NCBI GenBank assembly: GCA_964614655.1
Contig: CAZTPF010000002.1
Coordinates: forward strand, 62,001 to 126,000
Direction of reading: 5' to 3'
Origin: Casp-actino8 sp964614655
GTDB lineage: Bacteria; Actinomycetota; Acidimicrobiia; Acidimicrobiales; Ilumatobacteraceae
DNA length: 64,000 bases
Shown here: piece by piece, positions 17,390 through 25,798 of the stretch
How positions within the stretch are numbered: position 1 is the first letter of the stretch
How the letters are laid out: every line of letters starts with the position of its first letter
Notes under the pieces: generated by a model
What the model was told of the DNA's origin: nothing
The model's input: the letters and a program-made list of their open reading frames with translations, nothing else
Database searches by the model: none
Program-made: the position numbers and the translations under genes

Positions 17390-18283
17390 ATGACGTCACT
17401 CGGATACGACGGCAAAGTAGCGATCATCACCGGAGCCGGCGGCGGCCTCGGTCGGCAGCACGCGTTGCTCATGGCGAGCCGCGGAGCACTCGTCGTGGTC
17501 AACGACCTCGGCGGTTCGGTCGACGGCACGGGAGCGAGCACCTCGGCCGCCCAGAAAGTGGTCGACGAGATCAAAGGTCTCGGAGGTGAAGCGGTCGCCG
17601 ACACCAACTCGGTGGCCACACCCGAAGGCGGAGAGGCCATCGTGAAGACGGCGATCGATGCTTTCGGCCGCGTCGACATCGTGGTCAACAACGCCGGCAT
17701 CCTGCGCGACAAGGCGTTCCACAACATGGAGCCCGATCTGTTGAATCCGGTTCTCGACGTGCATTTGAAGGGCGCGTTCCACGTGACGAAGCCGGCCTTC
17801 GTCAAGATGCGTGAACAGGGCTACGGCCGCATCGTCTCCACGTCGTCGGCGGCCGGAATCTTCGGCAACTTCGGCCAGACCAACTACGGCGCGGCCAAGA
17901 TGGGATTGGTCGGCTTCACACGGGTTCTCGCCGTCGAAGGCGCTCGCTACAACATCAAGGCCAACGCCATCGCGCCGCTCGCTCTCACTCGCATGACCGA
18001 AGACATCATGGGAGCGCTCGCCGACAAACTCGATCCGGGTCTGGTGTCGCCTCTCGTCGCTTACCTCACTCACGACGACTGCCCGGTTTCCGGGCAGACG
18101 TTCTCGGTCGGTGGCGGGCGAGTCGCTCACGTCTTCATCGGCGAGACGCAGGGCTACTTCAAGTCCGACCTGTCGCCCGAGGACGTCCAGTCGAATTGGG
18201 CCCAGATCATGGACCAGAGCGGCTACGCGACGCCCAACAACCTCGGCGAGGAGACGGCCATGTTCCTCCCTCACTTCAAGTGA
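17390..18283 (+). CDS. SDR oxidoreductase, HSD17B4/MFE-2-like 3-hydroxyacyl-CoA dehydrogenase
   Basis: A 297-residue SDR with TGAGGGLG cofactor motif, NDLGGSVDGTG insertion, NNAG and the catalytic Ser (STSSAAG) and YGAAK. The NDLGG segment and the extended C-terminus match the dehydrogenase domain of peroxisomal multifunctional enzyme type 2, which oxidises 3-hydroxyacyl-CoA. It begins at ATG with a ggag Shine-Dalgarno 8 nt upstream. The neighbouring synthetase and dehydrogenase support a role in acyl-CoA degradation. It resembles the truncated SDR at the left window edge. Confidence 0.85.
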   Translation: MTSLGYDGKVAIITGAGGGLGRQHALLMASRGALVVVNDLGGSVDGTGASTSAAQKVVDEIKGLGGEAVADTNSVATPEGGEAIVKTAIDAFGRVDIVVNNAGILRDKAFHNMEPDLLNPVLDVHLKGAFHVTKPAFVKMREQGYGRIVSTSSAAGIFGNFGQTNYGAAKMGLVGFTRVLAVEGARYNIKANAIAPLALTRMTEDIMGALADKLDPGLVSPLVAYLTHDDCPVSGQTFSVGGGRVAHVFIGETQGYFKSDLSPEDVQSNWAQIMDQSGYATPNNLGEETAMFLPHFK

Positions 18284-18293
18284 ACGACGCCCC

Positions 18294-19412
18294 ATGATCG
18301 GCGTCGACGAGTTCGCGAACGAGGCCAAGGCCTGGCTCGCCGACAACGCGCATCTCGCCCCGCGCGACTACGGCGCCATCTGCCCGCCTGATCTCGTCGA
18401 TCGCGGACTCGACTGGCAACGTCACCTCTTCGCGTCGGGCTACGCCGGCATTCACTGGCCCACCGAAGTCGGCGGCCGCGGGCTCACACCGGCCCATCAG
18501 GCGCAGTGGCTCTACGAATGCGCACTGGCCGGTGTTCCCGGAGTCTTCAACATGGTGGGCCTCGTACTCGCCGGTGGTGCCATTCAGAGGTTCGGATCCG
18601 ACGAGCACAAGTCGACGCACCTCCAGAAGACTCTGCAGGCCGATCACGTCTGGTGCCAGCTGTTCAGCGAACCCGGCGCCGGTAGCGATCTCGGCTCGCT
18701 GAGCACGCGAGCCGTGCGTGACGGCGACCGTTGGATCGTCAACGGACAGAAGGTGTGGTGCTCCGGAGGCCGCTACAGCAACTGGGGAATCCTCATGGCG
18801 CGCACAGACCCCGAAGCGCCCAAGCACGAAGGCATCTCGTTCTTCTTGCTCGACATGAGCCTCCCGGGCATCGACGTCCGACCCTTGAAGCAAATGACCG
18901 GAGAGTCGGAGTTCGACGAGGTGTTCTTCACCGACGTCGAGGTTCCCGTCGACGCACTTCTCGGACCGCTGCACGGTGGGTGGGGCGTCGGCATGGCGGT
19001 TCTCACCTCCGAGCGCGGGCACATCGGGACGAGTGTCATCTCCCTCGAACGGCGACTCGAATCGATCTCACGTCTCGCTCAGGGTCGCGACCTGTCCTCG
19101 GTCGAGCGTCAGCAGTTGACGTCACTCCTGTCGAAGGGCATGGCGTACAAGGCCATGGCTCAACGGCAGGGTCCGATCGCGTCCACTGCGGCTTCACTCA
19201 TGAAACTCGGTATCACGGAGATGATGTTCGACGTGGCGATGCTGCGCGCCGACATCGCCGGAGTCGAAGCCACCCTCGACGGCCCCGATGCGTTCGGACT
19301 GCTGTCGGCACCCGGCGGACGAATCGCCGGTGGCACCAGTCAGGTGCAAAGGAACATCATCGGCGAACGTTTGCTCGGCCTGCCCCGAGAACCGCGTCCC
19401 GAGCGCTCCTGA
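18294..19412 (+). CDS. acyl-CoA dehydrogenase
   Basis: A 372-residue flavoprotein dehydrogenase. WCQLFSEPGAGSDLG, NGQKVWCSGG and the terminal GGTSQVQRNIIGERLLGLPRE are family signatures. The ATG 10 nt after the SDR stop was preferred to upstream in-frame starts inside the SDR gene. It is probably the last gene of the fadD-SDR-dehydrogenase set. Sequence differences from the dehydrogenases at 14435 and 35837 suggest different acyl substrates. Confidence 0.86.
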   Translation: MIGVDEFANEAKAWLADNAHLAPRDYGAICPPDLVDRGLDWQRHLFASGYAGIHWPTEVGGRGLTPAHQAQWLYECALAGVPGVFNMVGLVLAGGAIQRFGSDEHKSTHLQKTLQADHVWCQLFSEPGAGSDLGSLSTRAVRDGDRWIVNGQKVWCSGGRYSNWGILMARTDPEAPKHEGISFFLLDMSLPGIDVRPLKQMTGESEFDEVFFTDVEVPVDALLGPLHGGWGVGMAVLTSERGHIGTSVISLERRLESISRLAQGRDLSSVERQQLTSLLSKGMAYKAMAQRQGPIASTAASLMKLGITEMMFDVAMLRADIAGVEATLDGPDAFGLLSAPGGRIAGGTSQVQRNIIGERLLGLPREPRPERS

Positions 19413-19420
19413 AGCGGTCC

Positions 19421-19426
19421 TACACT
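19421..19426 (+). promoter_or_regulatory. candidate -10 box (TACACT) of the LapA-like gene
   Basis: TACACT lies 47 nt before the GTG at 19474, so transcription from it would create a short leader containing the palindrome at 19445-19461 and a strong Shine-Dalgarno. Confidence 0.4.
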
Positions 19427-19444
19427 CGAGATCGTTCGACATAT

Positions 19445-19461
19445 CACCAGGTCACCTGGTG
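19445..19461. promoter_or_regulatory. perfect 17-bp palindrome before the LapA-like gene
   Basis: CACCAGGT-C-ACCTGGTG is an exact inverted repeat with a one-base centre. It touches the ggaggagg Shine-Dalgarno. As DNA it looks like a dimeric repressor operator; as RNA it could form a 7-bp hairpin with a three-base loop beside the ribosome site. Which applies is not known. Confidence 0.5.
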
Positions 19462-19473
19462 GAGGAGGTCGTC

Positions 19474-19713
19474 GTGAACGAAATTCCGCAGGAGAAGGCA
19501 CGCGAAATTCCGTGGCGTCTCGTCGGTGTGGCGGTTGTCGCCGTGATCATCGTCGTCTTCATCGTGCAGAACTGGGAAGAAACGCCCGTAGAATTCCTGT
19601 TCTTCGATATCAACAGCCAGCTGTCCCTCAGTTTGATCGTGGCGATCCTCTTCGGGGTGGTTCTCGATCGACTCGTGATCGGACTCAATCGCCGCCGTCG
19701 CCGCAAGGACTGA
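19474..19713 (+). CDS. small LapA-domain membrane protein
   Basis: A 79-residue protein with two hydrophobic helices (about 15-33 and 45-65) and an Arg/Lys-rich C-terminus (NRRRRRKD). The arrangement VFIVQNWEETPVEFLFFD between the helices is the DUF1049/LapA pattern, known from a lipopolysaccharide-assembly protein in Gram-negatives; its role in actinobacteria is unclear. The GTG start is supported by the strong Shine-Dalgarno ggaggagg 5 nt upstream. It appears to be separately regulated, given its own -10 and palindrome. Confidence 0.72.
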   Translation: MNEIPQEKAREIPWRLVGVAVVAVIIVVFIVQNWEETPVEFLFFDINSQLSLSLIVAILFGVVLDRLVIGLNRRRRRKD

Positions 19714-19759
19714 CGACCCGACTCGGGATGCTGGCTCGGCCCGAGCGAGACACCCACAC

Positions 19760-20602
19760 GTGAAAGTTGCATCGACGAACGGAGTGAAGGTCGAGGTCCA
19801 CGACCTCGGTGGCCACGGACCCCGTCTGCTCATGTCGCACGCCAACGGTTTCCACGGGCTGTGTTGGACTCCGGTAGCCGAGCACCTGACCCGCCGCTTC
19901 CACTGCTACGCCCACGACCATCGGGGGCACGGTGACACTCCTCTGCCCAAGAACTGGAAGATCGCCTGGGCCGGCTACGGGGCCGACACCACGGCCGTCG
20001 CCAAGGAACTGCACGAGCCCGGCGGCATCATCGGCGTCGGGCATTCGATGGGTGGTGCGACTCTGCTCATGGCGGCGGTCAAGGATCCGTCGCTGTTTCG
20101 CGGCATCCTCGTGTACGAACCCATCGTTCCGCCGGCCGATCTGCGCATGCCGGCCAATCGACCGAACGTTCTCGCCGAAGGTGCGGCCCGTCGCAGGTCG
20201 TCGTTCAAGAGTTACGAAGAAGCGATGGCCAACTACTCGTCGAAACTGCCCATGTCGGCCTTCACACCCGAAGCCCTCGAGGCCTACGTACGCGGCGGTC
20301 TGCGCGAAGGCGACGACGGCCTGGTGCATCTGAAGTGTGATCCGGCCACCGAAGCCGAGAACTTCCGCAATCCGACCGTTCCGCAACTCTGGAAGAAGCT
20401 GGCGTCGCTCGAGATTCCGGTGTGGGTGCTCTCCGGACATCCCGAGCCGTTCCAGCCGTCCGGGTGGGCCGAGGCGGTGGCCGATCAGCTTCCGAACGGC
20501 AATCACATCGAGTACAGCGACCTCGATCACTTCGGACCGTTCGTCGACCCGGCGCGAATCGCCCGCATCATCGACACTTTCGCCGACACGCTCGAACCCT
20601 GA
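19760..20602 (+). CDS. alpha/beta hydrolase
   Basis: A 280-residue alpha/beta hydrolase starting at GTG. SHANGFHG is the oxyanion-hole region, GVGHSMGGA carries the nucleophile S96, and DLDHFGPF the catalytic histidine. No signal peptide or membrane segment was seen. Two short hairpin-forming repeats lie in the 46-bp gap after the LapA-like gene. Substrate unknown; esterase or lipase-like activity is inferred from the fold only. Confidence 0.8.
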   Translation: MKVASTNGVKVEVHDLGGHGPRLLMSHANGFHGLCWTPVAEHLTRRFHCYAHDHRGHGDTPLPKNWKIAWAGYGADTTAVAKELHEPGGIIGVGHSMGGATLLMAAVKDPSLFRGILVYEPIVPPADLRMPANRPNVLAEGAARRRSSFKSYEEAMANYSSKLPMSAFTPEALEAYVRGGLREGDDGLVHLKCDPATEAENFRNPTVPQLWKKLASLEIPVWVLSGHPEPFQPSGWAEAVADQLPNGNHIEYSDLDHFGPFVDPARIARIIDTFADTLEP

Positions 20603-20625
20603 TCGACGCGGAACCACGGCCTCTC

Positions 20626-21213
20626 ATGCACGACGACGGCACTCCCGCCGAGAATCACGATCCTCATCGGGGTGTCGACGGTCTCGGCTCGACCGTCGCC
20701 CGGTTCGATCGGGCCGCCGACCGACAGCTCGAACGTCTGCGTACCTCACCGGTGGCCGGACGGGTCTTCACCACCGCCAGCCATCTCGGCGACTGGAGCC
20801 TCGTCTGGCACCTGATCGGCGCCGCTCGGGGCCTCACGAACGATCGCAAAGCCGCCCAGGCCGTCGCCCTGTCGGCTCTGCTCGGTGCCGAGTCGCTCGT
20901 CGTCAATCAAGGTGTGAAGCGCCTCTTTCGGCGCGAACGACCCACCGACAGCGGCGACGATCGCTTCACGGTCCGGACACCATCCACCAGCAGCTTCCCG
21001 AGCGGCCACGCCAGTTCGGCCGTGTTCGCCGCCACGGTTCTCACCACTCTCGACGGCAAGAAGTCGGCACCGTTGTGGTTCGGAGTGGCGGCCGTCGTCG
21101 GGACGAGCCGAGCCTTCGTGCGCATTCACCATGCCTCCGACGTGATCGGCGGTGCGGCGGTCGGCCTCGGCCTCGGTTTGCTCGTCCGTCCGCTGGTGAG
21201 AAAACTGCGCTGA
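20626..21213 (+). CDS. PAP2-family phosphatase
   Basis: A 195-residue type-2 phosphatidic acid phosphatase. The three catalytic motifs are present: KRLFRRERP, SFPSGHAS, and SRAFVRIHHASD. Hydrophobic stretches flank them, consistent with a membrane protein whose active site faces outward. Substrates in this family include phosphatidic acid and undecaprenyl pyrophosphate. The ATG is 23 nt after the hydrolase stop, suggesting co-transcription. Longer in-frame readings from inside the hydrolase gene were rejected. Confidence 0.8.
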   Translation: MHDDGTPAENHDPHRGVDGLGSTVARFDRAADRQLERLRTSPVAGRVFTTASHLGDWSLVWHLIGAARGLTNDRKAAQAVALSALLGAESLVVNQGVKRLFRRERPTDSGDDRFTVRTPSTSSFPSGHASSAVFAATVLTTLDGKKSAPLWFGVAAVVGTSRAFVRIHHASDVIGGAAVGLGLGLLVRPLVRKLR

Positions 21214-21239
21214 CCGCATCGAATCCGAACGGAGCATCC

Positions 21240-21839
21240 ATGACCCGCACCTTCGCCATCACCTGGGACTACCGCTGCCCGTACGGTCGGATCGCTCACG
21301 ACCACGTGGTGACCGGCCTGCGCGCCGGCGCCGACTGGGACGTCACCTTCCTGCCGTTCTGCCTCGGACAGTCCCACGTCGAGCCGGGCATGCCCGACGT
21401 CTGGGACGCGCCCGACACCGATTCGGGAATCCTCGCCCTCCAGGTCGCGGTCGCCGTTCGCGATCAGCAGCCGCACGCTTTCGTCGATCTGCACCACGCG
21501 CTGTACGAGTTCAAACATGCGCTCGGAGGAAACATCCGCAGTCGAGACGAACTGGCGAACGTCCTCACCGGGTGCGGAGTCGATCCGCAAGCCGTGTTCG
21601 CCGAAGTCGACTCGGGCCGACCGCTCGCCACGATTCGCGACGAGCACACTCGGTACGCCACCAGCCACCACGTATGGGGTGTCCCGGTCTTCGTCGTCGA
21701 CGACAAAGCCGTGTTCGTCCGACTGCTCGATCGCGCCGAAGGCGACGAGGCCCTGGCCGTCCACACGATCGAGCGCGTTCTCGACAACATCGACTGGCCC
21801 ATCCTGAACGAGTTCAAGCACACGTCGGTCCCGCGCTGA
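21240..21839 (+). CDS. DsbA-like thioredoxin-fold protein with single active-site cysteine
   Basis: A 199-residue protein of the DsbA/FrnE-like family. The active site reads WDYRCPYGR, so the usual CxxC is CPYG and the resolving cysteine is absent. Later VWGVPVFVVDD contains the cis-proline loop. There is no signal peptide, so it is cytosolic. Single-cysteine members may act with mycothiol rather than form an internal disulfide; this is inference. The ATG overlaps no other gene and follows ggag by 5 nt. Confidence 0.72.
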   Translation: MTRTFAITWDYRCPYGRIAHDHVVTGLRAGADWDVTFLPFCLGQSHVEPGMPDVWDAPDTDSGILALQVAVAVRDQQPHAFVDLHHALYEFKHALGGNIRSRDELANVLTGCGVDPQAVFAEVDSGRPLATIRDEHTRYATSHHVWGVPVFVVDDKAVFVRLLDRAEGDEALAVHTIERVLDNIDWPILNEFKHTSVPR

Positions 21840-21863
21840 ACGGGCGATCGTTCCGTCGGCCGG

Positions 21864-23069
21864 TCAGTCGCCGTCGCGCCGAATTCTGACGTCGGTCGAG
21901 ACGTGACCGGTTTCGTCGAAGATCTCGCCGATCCGAACCGCCAGCCCCGATTCCTCGTCGGACCACGTCCGGTTCGCCGCGAGCACCAACGATCCGTCGG
22001 CTCCGACGGGTTGCACGACCTGCCACCGACCCTCGGGGGCCGACGAGTCGAACACCAAACGGTGGATCGCCGCACCCGATGCCTCCAGGTGATCGTTGTC
22101 GCCGCGATCGGCCAGTAGTTCGACGGTGAGCAGATCGTCACCGGCGTCGACGACGAGGAGTCGGACATGCATTCGACCATCAATCGGCGGAGAAGTGTCG
22201 GAAGCGACCAGTCGCACGGCGTCCTGCCAATCCCCCTCACGCAGACGATCGAGCGAGAAGAAGGCGATCTCGTCGTCGTCGAGCCATCCGCTCGTCCAGG
22301 CATCGAAGGCCAGGACACCGGGAGCGTGACGCCGTGTCGGATCGACGTTGCGAGGCGCCGCACTGTTGCTCATCACGTCGAGGTAGCTGTCGTAGACGTG
22401 ATTGTCACCGATCCCGGCCGACGACGCGCTGTGCGGCCAGCCGAAGGCGTGTCCGATCTCGTGTTCGATGAGATCGAGCGGTGGATCGTCACCCCAGTAG
22501 GTCGCGAAGTCCGACCCGCCCACATAGGCCGAGCGACGCGACTTCGCGGCCGCGCATGGACGCGTGCATCGCTCACCACGACGACCCCAGCCTCCCGGTG
22601 CGTCGACGTCGTGTTGGGCGTCGGCCACCACGAGCACGCCGTTGGTTGAAGTCGAAGATCGGTCGAGGGCGCGGTCGACGCAGTCGACGGCGTTCTCGTC
22701 GGCGTCGATGACGACGTCGTCGGCCGCGATCCACTCGATCAGGAGACGGCCATGGGACCAGCGCTCGAAATACTCGGTCACTCCCTTCAATCGCGCCACG
22801 ATCGTCGCCGTGTCCCATGCCGGGCGTTCGGCATCGGTCGCGTAGGTCTGGTCCCGAACGTCGTCGGGAATCCGGCAGATCGCCACTTCCCAGCGATCTA
22901 CCCCGATGACGACGTCTCGGGTCACGACGTCGTCCCCTTCGACCTGCCCGCTCAATCCACGTTGCCAACGCGGTGAGGGTGAACAGGCGACTACGAAGAG
23001 CGAGAGCACGGCCAGGAGACCCATCGGGCCGAAACGACGTCTCGCCTCCGACACCGACCTCCTCCCCAT
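21864..23069 (-). CDS. metzincin-type zinc metalloprotease lipoprotein
   Basis: A 401-residue exported protein. Residues 1-28 form a signal peptide with a lipobox ending at C29 (LFVVAC). HEIGHAFGWPH at 203-213 is the complete metzincin zinc motif HExxHxxGxxH with all three histidines and the catalytic glutamate, and SYLDVMSN (M233) follows 20 residues later as the Met-turn. A segment like TEYFERWSHGRLLIEW before the catalytic domain recalls M6/M11 (gametolysin-like) peptidases. It should be a surface-anchored protease. The ATG is supported by TACGTT ending 7 nt upstream. It is divergent from the WS/DGAT gene. Confidence 0.75.
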   Translation of the reverse strand: MGRRSVSEARRRFGPMGLLAVLSLFVVACSPSPRWQRGLSGQVEGDDVVTRDVVIGVDRWEVAICRIPDDVRDQTYATDAERPAWDTATIVARLKGVTEYFERWSHGRLLIEWIAADDVVIDADENAVDCVDRALDRSSTSTNGVLVVADAQHDVDAPGGWGRRGERCTRPCAAAKSRRSAYVGGSDFATYWGDDPPLDLIEHEIGHAFGWPHSASSAGIGDNHVYDSYLDVMSNSAAPRNVDPTRRHAPGVLAFDAWTSGWLDDDEIAFFSLDRLREGDWQDAVRLVASDTSPPIDGRMHVRLLVVDAGDDLLTVELLADRGDNDHLEASGAAIHRLVFDSSAPEGRWQVVQPVGADGSLVLAANRTWSDEESGLAVRIGEIFDETGHVSTDVRIRRDGD

Positions 23070-23076
23070 TCCCCCG

Positions 23077-23098
23077 AACGTATCCCGGGTCGTAACCT
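23077..23098. promoter_or_regulatory. divergent leaderless -10 elements (metalloprotease / WS-DGAT)
   Basis: On the minus strand TACGTT (23077-23082) ends 7 nt before the protease ATG. On the plus strand TAACCT (23093-23098) ends 6 nt before the acyltransferase GTG. The interval between the two start codons is only 35 bp. Confidence 0.5.
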
Positions 23099-23104
23099 GA
23101 GGTC

Positions 23105-24559
23105 GTGGTTCAGGAGATCTCCTTCGAACGTCGGATGTCGGATGCCGAAGGTCTCATGTGGCGTCTCGAGAAGGACCCGCATCTGTCGTCGACGTTCGCC
23201 AACGTGTCGATCCTCGATCGCCCGCCCGACGTCGATCGTCTACGGAGGCGCATGGAGCGAGCCACGGTCGTGATTCCACGTCTCCGTCAGCGAGTTCACT
23301 CCACACCGGCCAACGTCTCGCCACCCCTCTGGGTCGAGGACTCCGACTTCGACATCGACTTTCACGTGAGGCGAGTGGCGCTCCCGGCTCCCGGCTCGAT
23401 GCGACAACTGCTCGACTACGTGACCTTGGTGGTGGCCGACCCGTTCGATCGCACTCGTCCGCTCTGGCAATTCGTGGTTGTCGAGGGATTGGAAGGCGGT
23501 CGCGCCGCACTCGTCGAAAAGCTCCATCACACGATCGCCGACGGGGAAGGAACCGTGCAGCTGTCGTTGCAGTTCTTCGACTTCGAACGCGATGCCCCCG
23601 ATCCCGAACCGATCACGATCGATCCGGCCCGCGCCCTCCTCGACGAGTCGCACGCTCACAACGAGATGTGGCGCGACGTCGTGTCGGGCTCGCTGCGGCT
23701 GCCTCTCGCCATGGCGCGACAGGTGCGGGACCTCGTGGCCGACCCGGCCAGCATTCCCTCTCACGGCGCCTCGACTCTCGAGTCGTTGCGTGTCGCCATG
23801 GGTCAGCTCACCGACGTGGAATCGGCTCGTTCGCCACTCTGGACCCGACGTTCGACTCGACGTCGGGCCGAGATCCTTCGCGTTCCGTTCGTCGACGTGC
23901 GAGATGCCGCCCGTCGTCTCGGTGGAACGCTCAACACCGCGTTGCTGTCGGCAGCCAGCGACGCCGCCGGCCGCTATCACCGCGAATTCGGCTCACCCGT
24001 CCCCGACCTGCGGGCCTCGATGGCGGTGAGCACGCGGTCCCGCTCCGACGAATCCGGATCGGCCAACTCGTTCTCCCTCGCCCGATTCCTCGTCCCGACC
24101 GGCGAGATGGATCCGGCCGACCGATTTCGACAGGTCGCCGAGCGTTCGAACGAGGCGTCGGCTTCAGCCGGAGGGAGTCTGGCCGCCATCGCCACCCTCG
24201 CCTCGTCGCTACCCACGGCGCTACTCACCCGCGTGGCGCGCCTCCAGGCGCAGACGGTCGACTTCGCCACCTCCAACGTGAAGGGGACGCCGATGCCAGT
24301 GTTCGTCGCCGGATCGGAGATCCTGCACAACTTCCCGTTCGGACCACTCGGCGGCGTGGCGTTCAATCTCACCTTGCTGTCGCATGTGGGCAGCCTCGAC
24401 ATGGGTCTCAACGTCGACAGTTCGGCGGTCGAGCATCCGGAGCGCCTCCGAGATCTACTGGAGGAGTCGTTCAGCGCACTGGTGAACACTCCGGCGAGCC
24501 CATCGAAGTCCCGCAGTCGAAAGACGACGGCGCGAAAGGCATCGAAGCCGACGACGTGA
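23105..24559 (+). CDS. WS/DGAT wax ester synthase / diacylglycerol acyltransferase
   Basis: A 484-residue acyltransferase of the bacterial WS/DGAT family, which makes wax esters or triacylglycerol at the inner membrane from acyl-CoA. It has the N-terminal MSDAEGLMWRLE, the catalytic HHxxxDG motif as HHTIADG (141-147), LNTALLSA, and the C-terminal NVKGTPMPVFVAG region. Length is normal for the family. The last 18 residues (SPSKSRSRKTTARKASKPTT) are Lys/Arg/Ser-rich and likely disordered, an unusual tail. The GTG start follows TAACCT by 6 nt. Confidence 0.87.
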   Translation: MVQEISFERRMSDAEGLMWRLEKDPHLSSTFANVSILDRPPDVDRLRRRMERATVVIPRLRQRVHSTPANVSPPLWVEDSDFDIDFHVRRVALPAPGSMRQLLDYVTLVVADPFDRTRPLWQFVVVEGLEGGRAALVEKLHHTIADGEGTVQLSLQFFDFERDAPDPEPITIDPARALLDESHAHNEMWRDVVSGSLRLPLAMARQVRDLVADPASIPSHGASTLESLRVAMGQLTDVESARSPLWTRRSTRRRAEILRVPFVDVRDAARRLGGTLNTALLSAASDAAGRYHREFGSPVPDLRASMAVSTRSRSDESGSANSFSLARFLVPTGEMDPADRFRQVAERSNEASASAGGSLAAIATLASSLPTALLTRVARLQAQTVDFATSNVKGTPMPVFVAGSEILHNFPFGPLGGVAFNLTLLSHVGSLDMGLNVDSSAVEHPERLRDLLEESFSALVNTPASPSKSRSRKTTARKASKPTT

Positions 24560-24609
24560 CTCGGCGAGGATCAGAGTCCTCGGCTGCGAGCCGGGTGGTT
24601 CCGAGTCGC

Positions 24610-24789
24610 TCAGCTACGAGTCAGAAGATTGCGAACGTCGAGCAGGAGATCGCTCACTTCGCTCGCCGACACGAGTTCGCGTCGCACCATCTGCGACAAC
24701 GCCGCGTCGACGATGGCCAATGCCTGTGCGATGACGTCGTCCTGCGACGTCTTGTCGTTCACCGGTTCTGCGACCTGTGTTCCCGTCAT
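24610..24789 (-). CDS. 59-residue helical protein of unknown function
   Basis: A short protein with no recognised family. After a polar N-terminus, residues about 18-58 are predicted to be largely helical with a heptad-like pattern of Leu/Val (IAQALAIVDAALSQMV, then EVSDLLLDVRNLL). The ATG is preceded by a gaggag Shine-Dalgarno about 8 nt upstream, which selects it over upstream starts. It is convergent with the WS/DGAT gene and divergent from an SDR. No cysteines or signal peptide. A small regulatory or scaffolding protein is possible but unsupported. Confidence 0.55.
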   Translation of the reverse strand: MTGTQVAEPVNDKTSQDDVIAQALAIVDAALSQMVRRELVSASEVSDLLLDVRNLLTRS

Positions 24790-24976
24790 CGTCGACTCCT
24801 CGTGCTTGCTCGGATGTGGTGCTTGCTCGGTTGTTCGTCCGGTCAGGACCCGTGTGCGACATCGTCGCGCAACCTGAGCGTAATGGCGTGGATCCAGGAG
24901 CGGCCAACGGCGAAGATCCTGCTGACGAGGCATCCGGCACAAACCGATCGAATCTCCGACCTGCGTGCGAGTGGCC
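24790..24976. other. intergenic region between the 59-residue gene and the SDR gene
   Basis: About 190 bases without a credible gene. It should hold the promoter of the leftward small gene; no clear hairpin, repeat or tRNA was seen. Confidence 0.5.
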
Positions 24977-24982
24977 TACGAT
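24977..24982 (+). promoter_or_regulatory. candidate leaderless -10 (TACGAT) that sets the SDR start
   Basis: TACGAT ends 6 nt before the GTG at 24989, which argues for that codon rather than the in-frame GTG at 24965. Confidence 0.5.
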
Positions 24983-24988
24983 CCCGTC

Positions 24989-25798
24989 GTGGACCTGGCC
25001 TCGTCTCGCGTCGTCGTCACCGGTGCGGCCGGAGGGATCGGCGCCGCCCTGGCCCGACGATTCCACGCCGATGGCGCCCTGGTCGTGGTGGCCGATACAA
25101 ACGCCACCGGTGTCGGCGCCGTCGCCACCGAGCTCGAGTCCCGTCGCCCCGGAACGGCCTTCGCCATCGTCTCCGACGTGTCGACCGAGAACGGAAATCG
25201 TTCTCTCGTCGAGGAGTCGCGTCGGCTTCTCGGAGGAATCGACCTTTTCGTCGCCAACGCGGGTGTCGGCCTCGGGACTCTTCTCGAGACGACATCGGAG
25301 GACGAGTGGGCGCGATCGTTCGACGTCAATCTCAACGCCCACCGTTGGGCGGCCAAGGCCCTCCTACCCGAATGGCTCGAACGAGGCTCGGGCTACTTCT
25401 GCTCCACGGCCTCGGCGGCCGGTCTCCTCGCGCAGATCGGTTCGGCCCCCTATTCGGTCACCAAACATGCGGCGGTCGCCTTCGCCGAATGGCTCTCGAT
25501 CACGTACGGGGACCGCGGCGTCCGGGTGAGCTGCCTGTGTCCGCAGGGCGTGAACACCGCCATGCTGAACGGAGGCGAGATCGCTGACAACGGTGCCGGT
25601 GACGTCGTTCGTGCGTCCGGCGACGTCCTCGAGCCCGAGCAGGTCGCCGACGTGGTGGCAGCCGCCATCGCCGACGAGCGTTTTTTGATCCTCCCCCACC
25701 CGCAGGTCGCCGACTTCGAGACGAAGAAGGTCGCCGACCGTGATCGCTGGCTCGCCGGCATGCGTCGCCTCCAACGTCGCGTCCTCGGAGACCTCTGA
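24989..25798 (+). CDS. SDR-family oxidoreductase
   Basis: A 269-residue classical SDR: VVVTGAAGGIGAAL cofactor motif, VANAG, catalytic Ser in CSTASAAG, and YSVTK. It should be a soluble NAD(P)-dependent alcohol dehydrogenase or ketoreductase of unknown substrate. The GTG start giving VDLASSRVV was chosen because TACGAT sits 6 nt upstream. The stop overlaps the ATG of the next gene by one base (TGATG), making an operon with the small protein. Confidence 0.82.
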   Translation: MDLASSRVVVTGAAGGIGAALARRFHADGALVVVADTNATGVGAVATELESRRPGTAFAIVSDVSTENGNRSLVEESRRLLGGIDLFVANAGVGLGTLLETTSEDEWARSFDVNLNAHRWAAKALLPEWLERGSGYFCSTASAAGLLAQIGSAPYSVTKHAAVAFAEWLSITYGDRGVRVSCLCPQGVNTAMLNGGEIADNGAGDVVRASGDVLEPEQVADVVAAAIADERFLILPHPQVADFETKKVADRDRWLAGMRRLQRRVLGDL

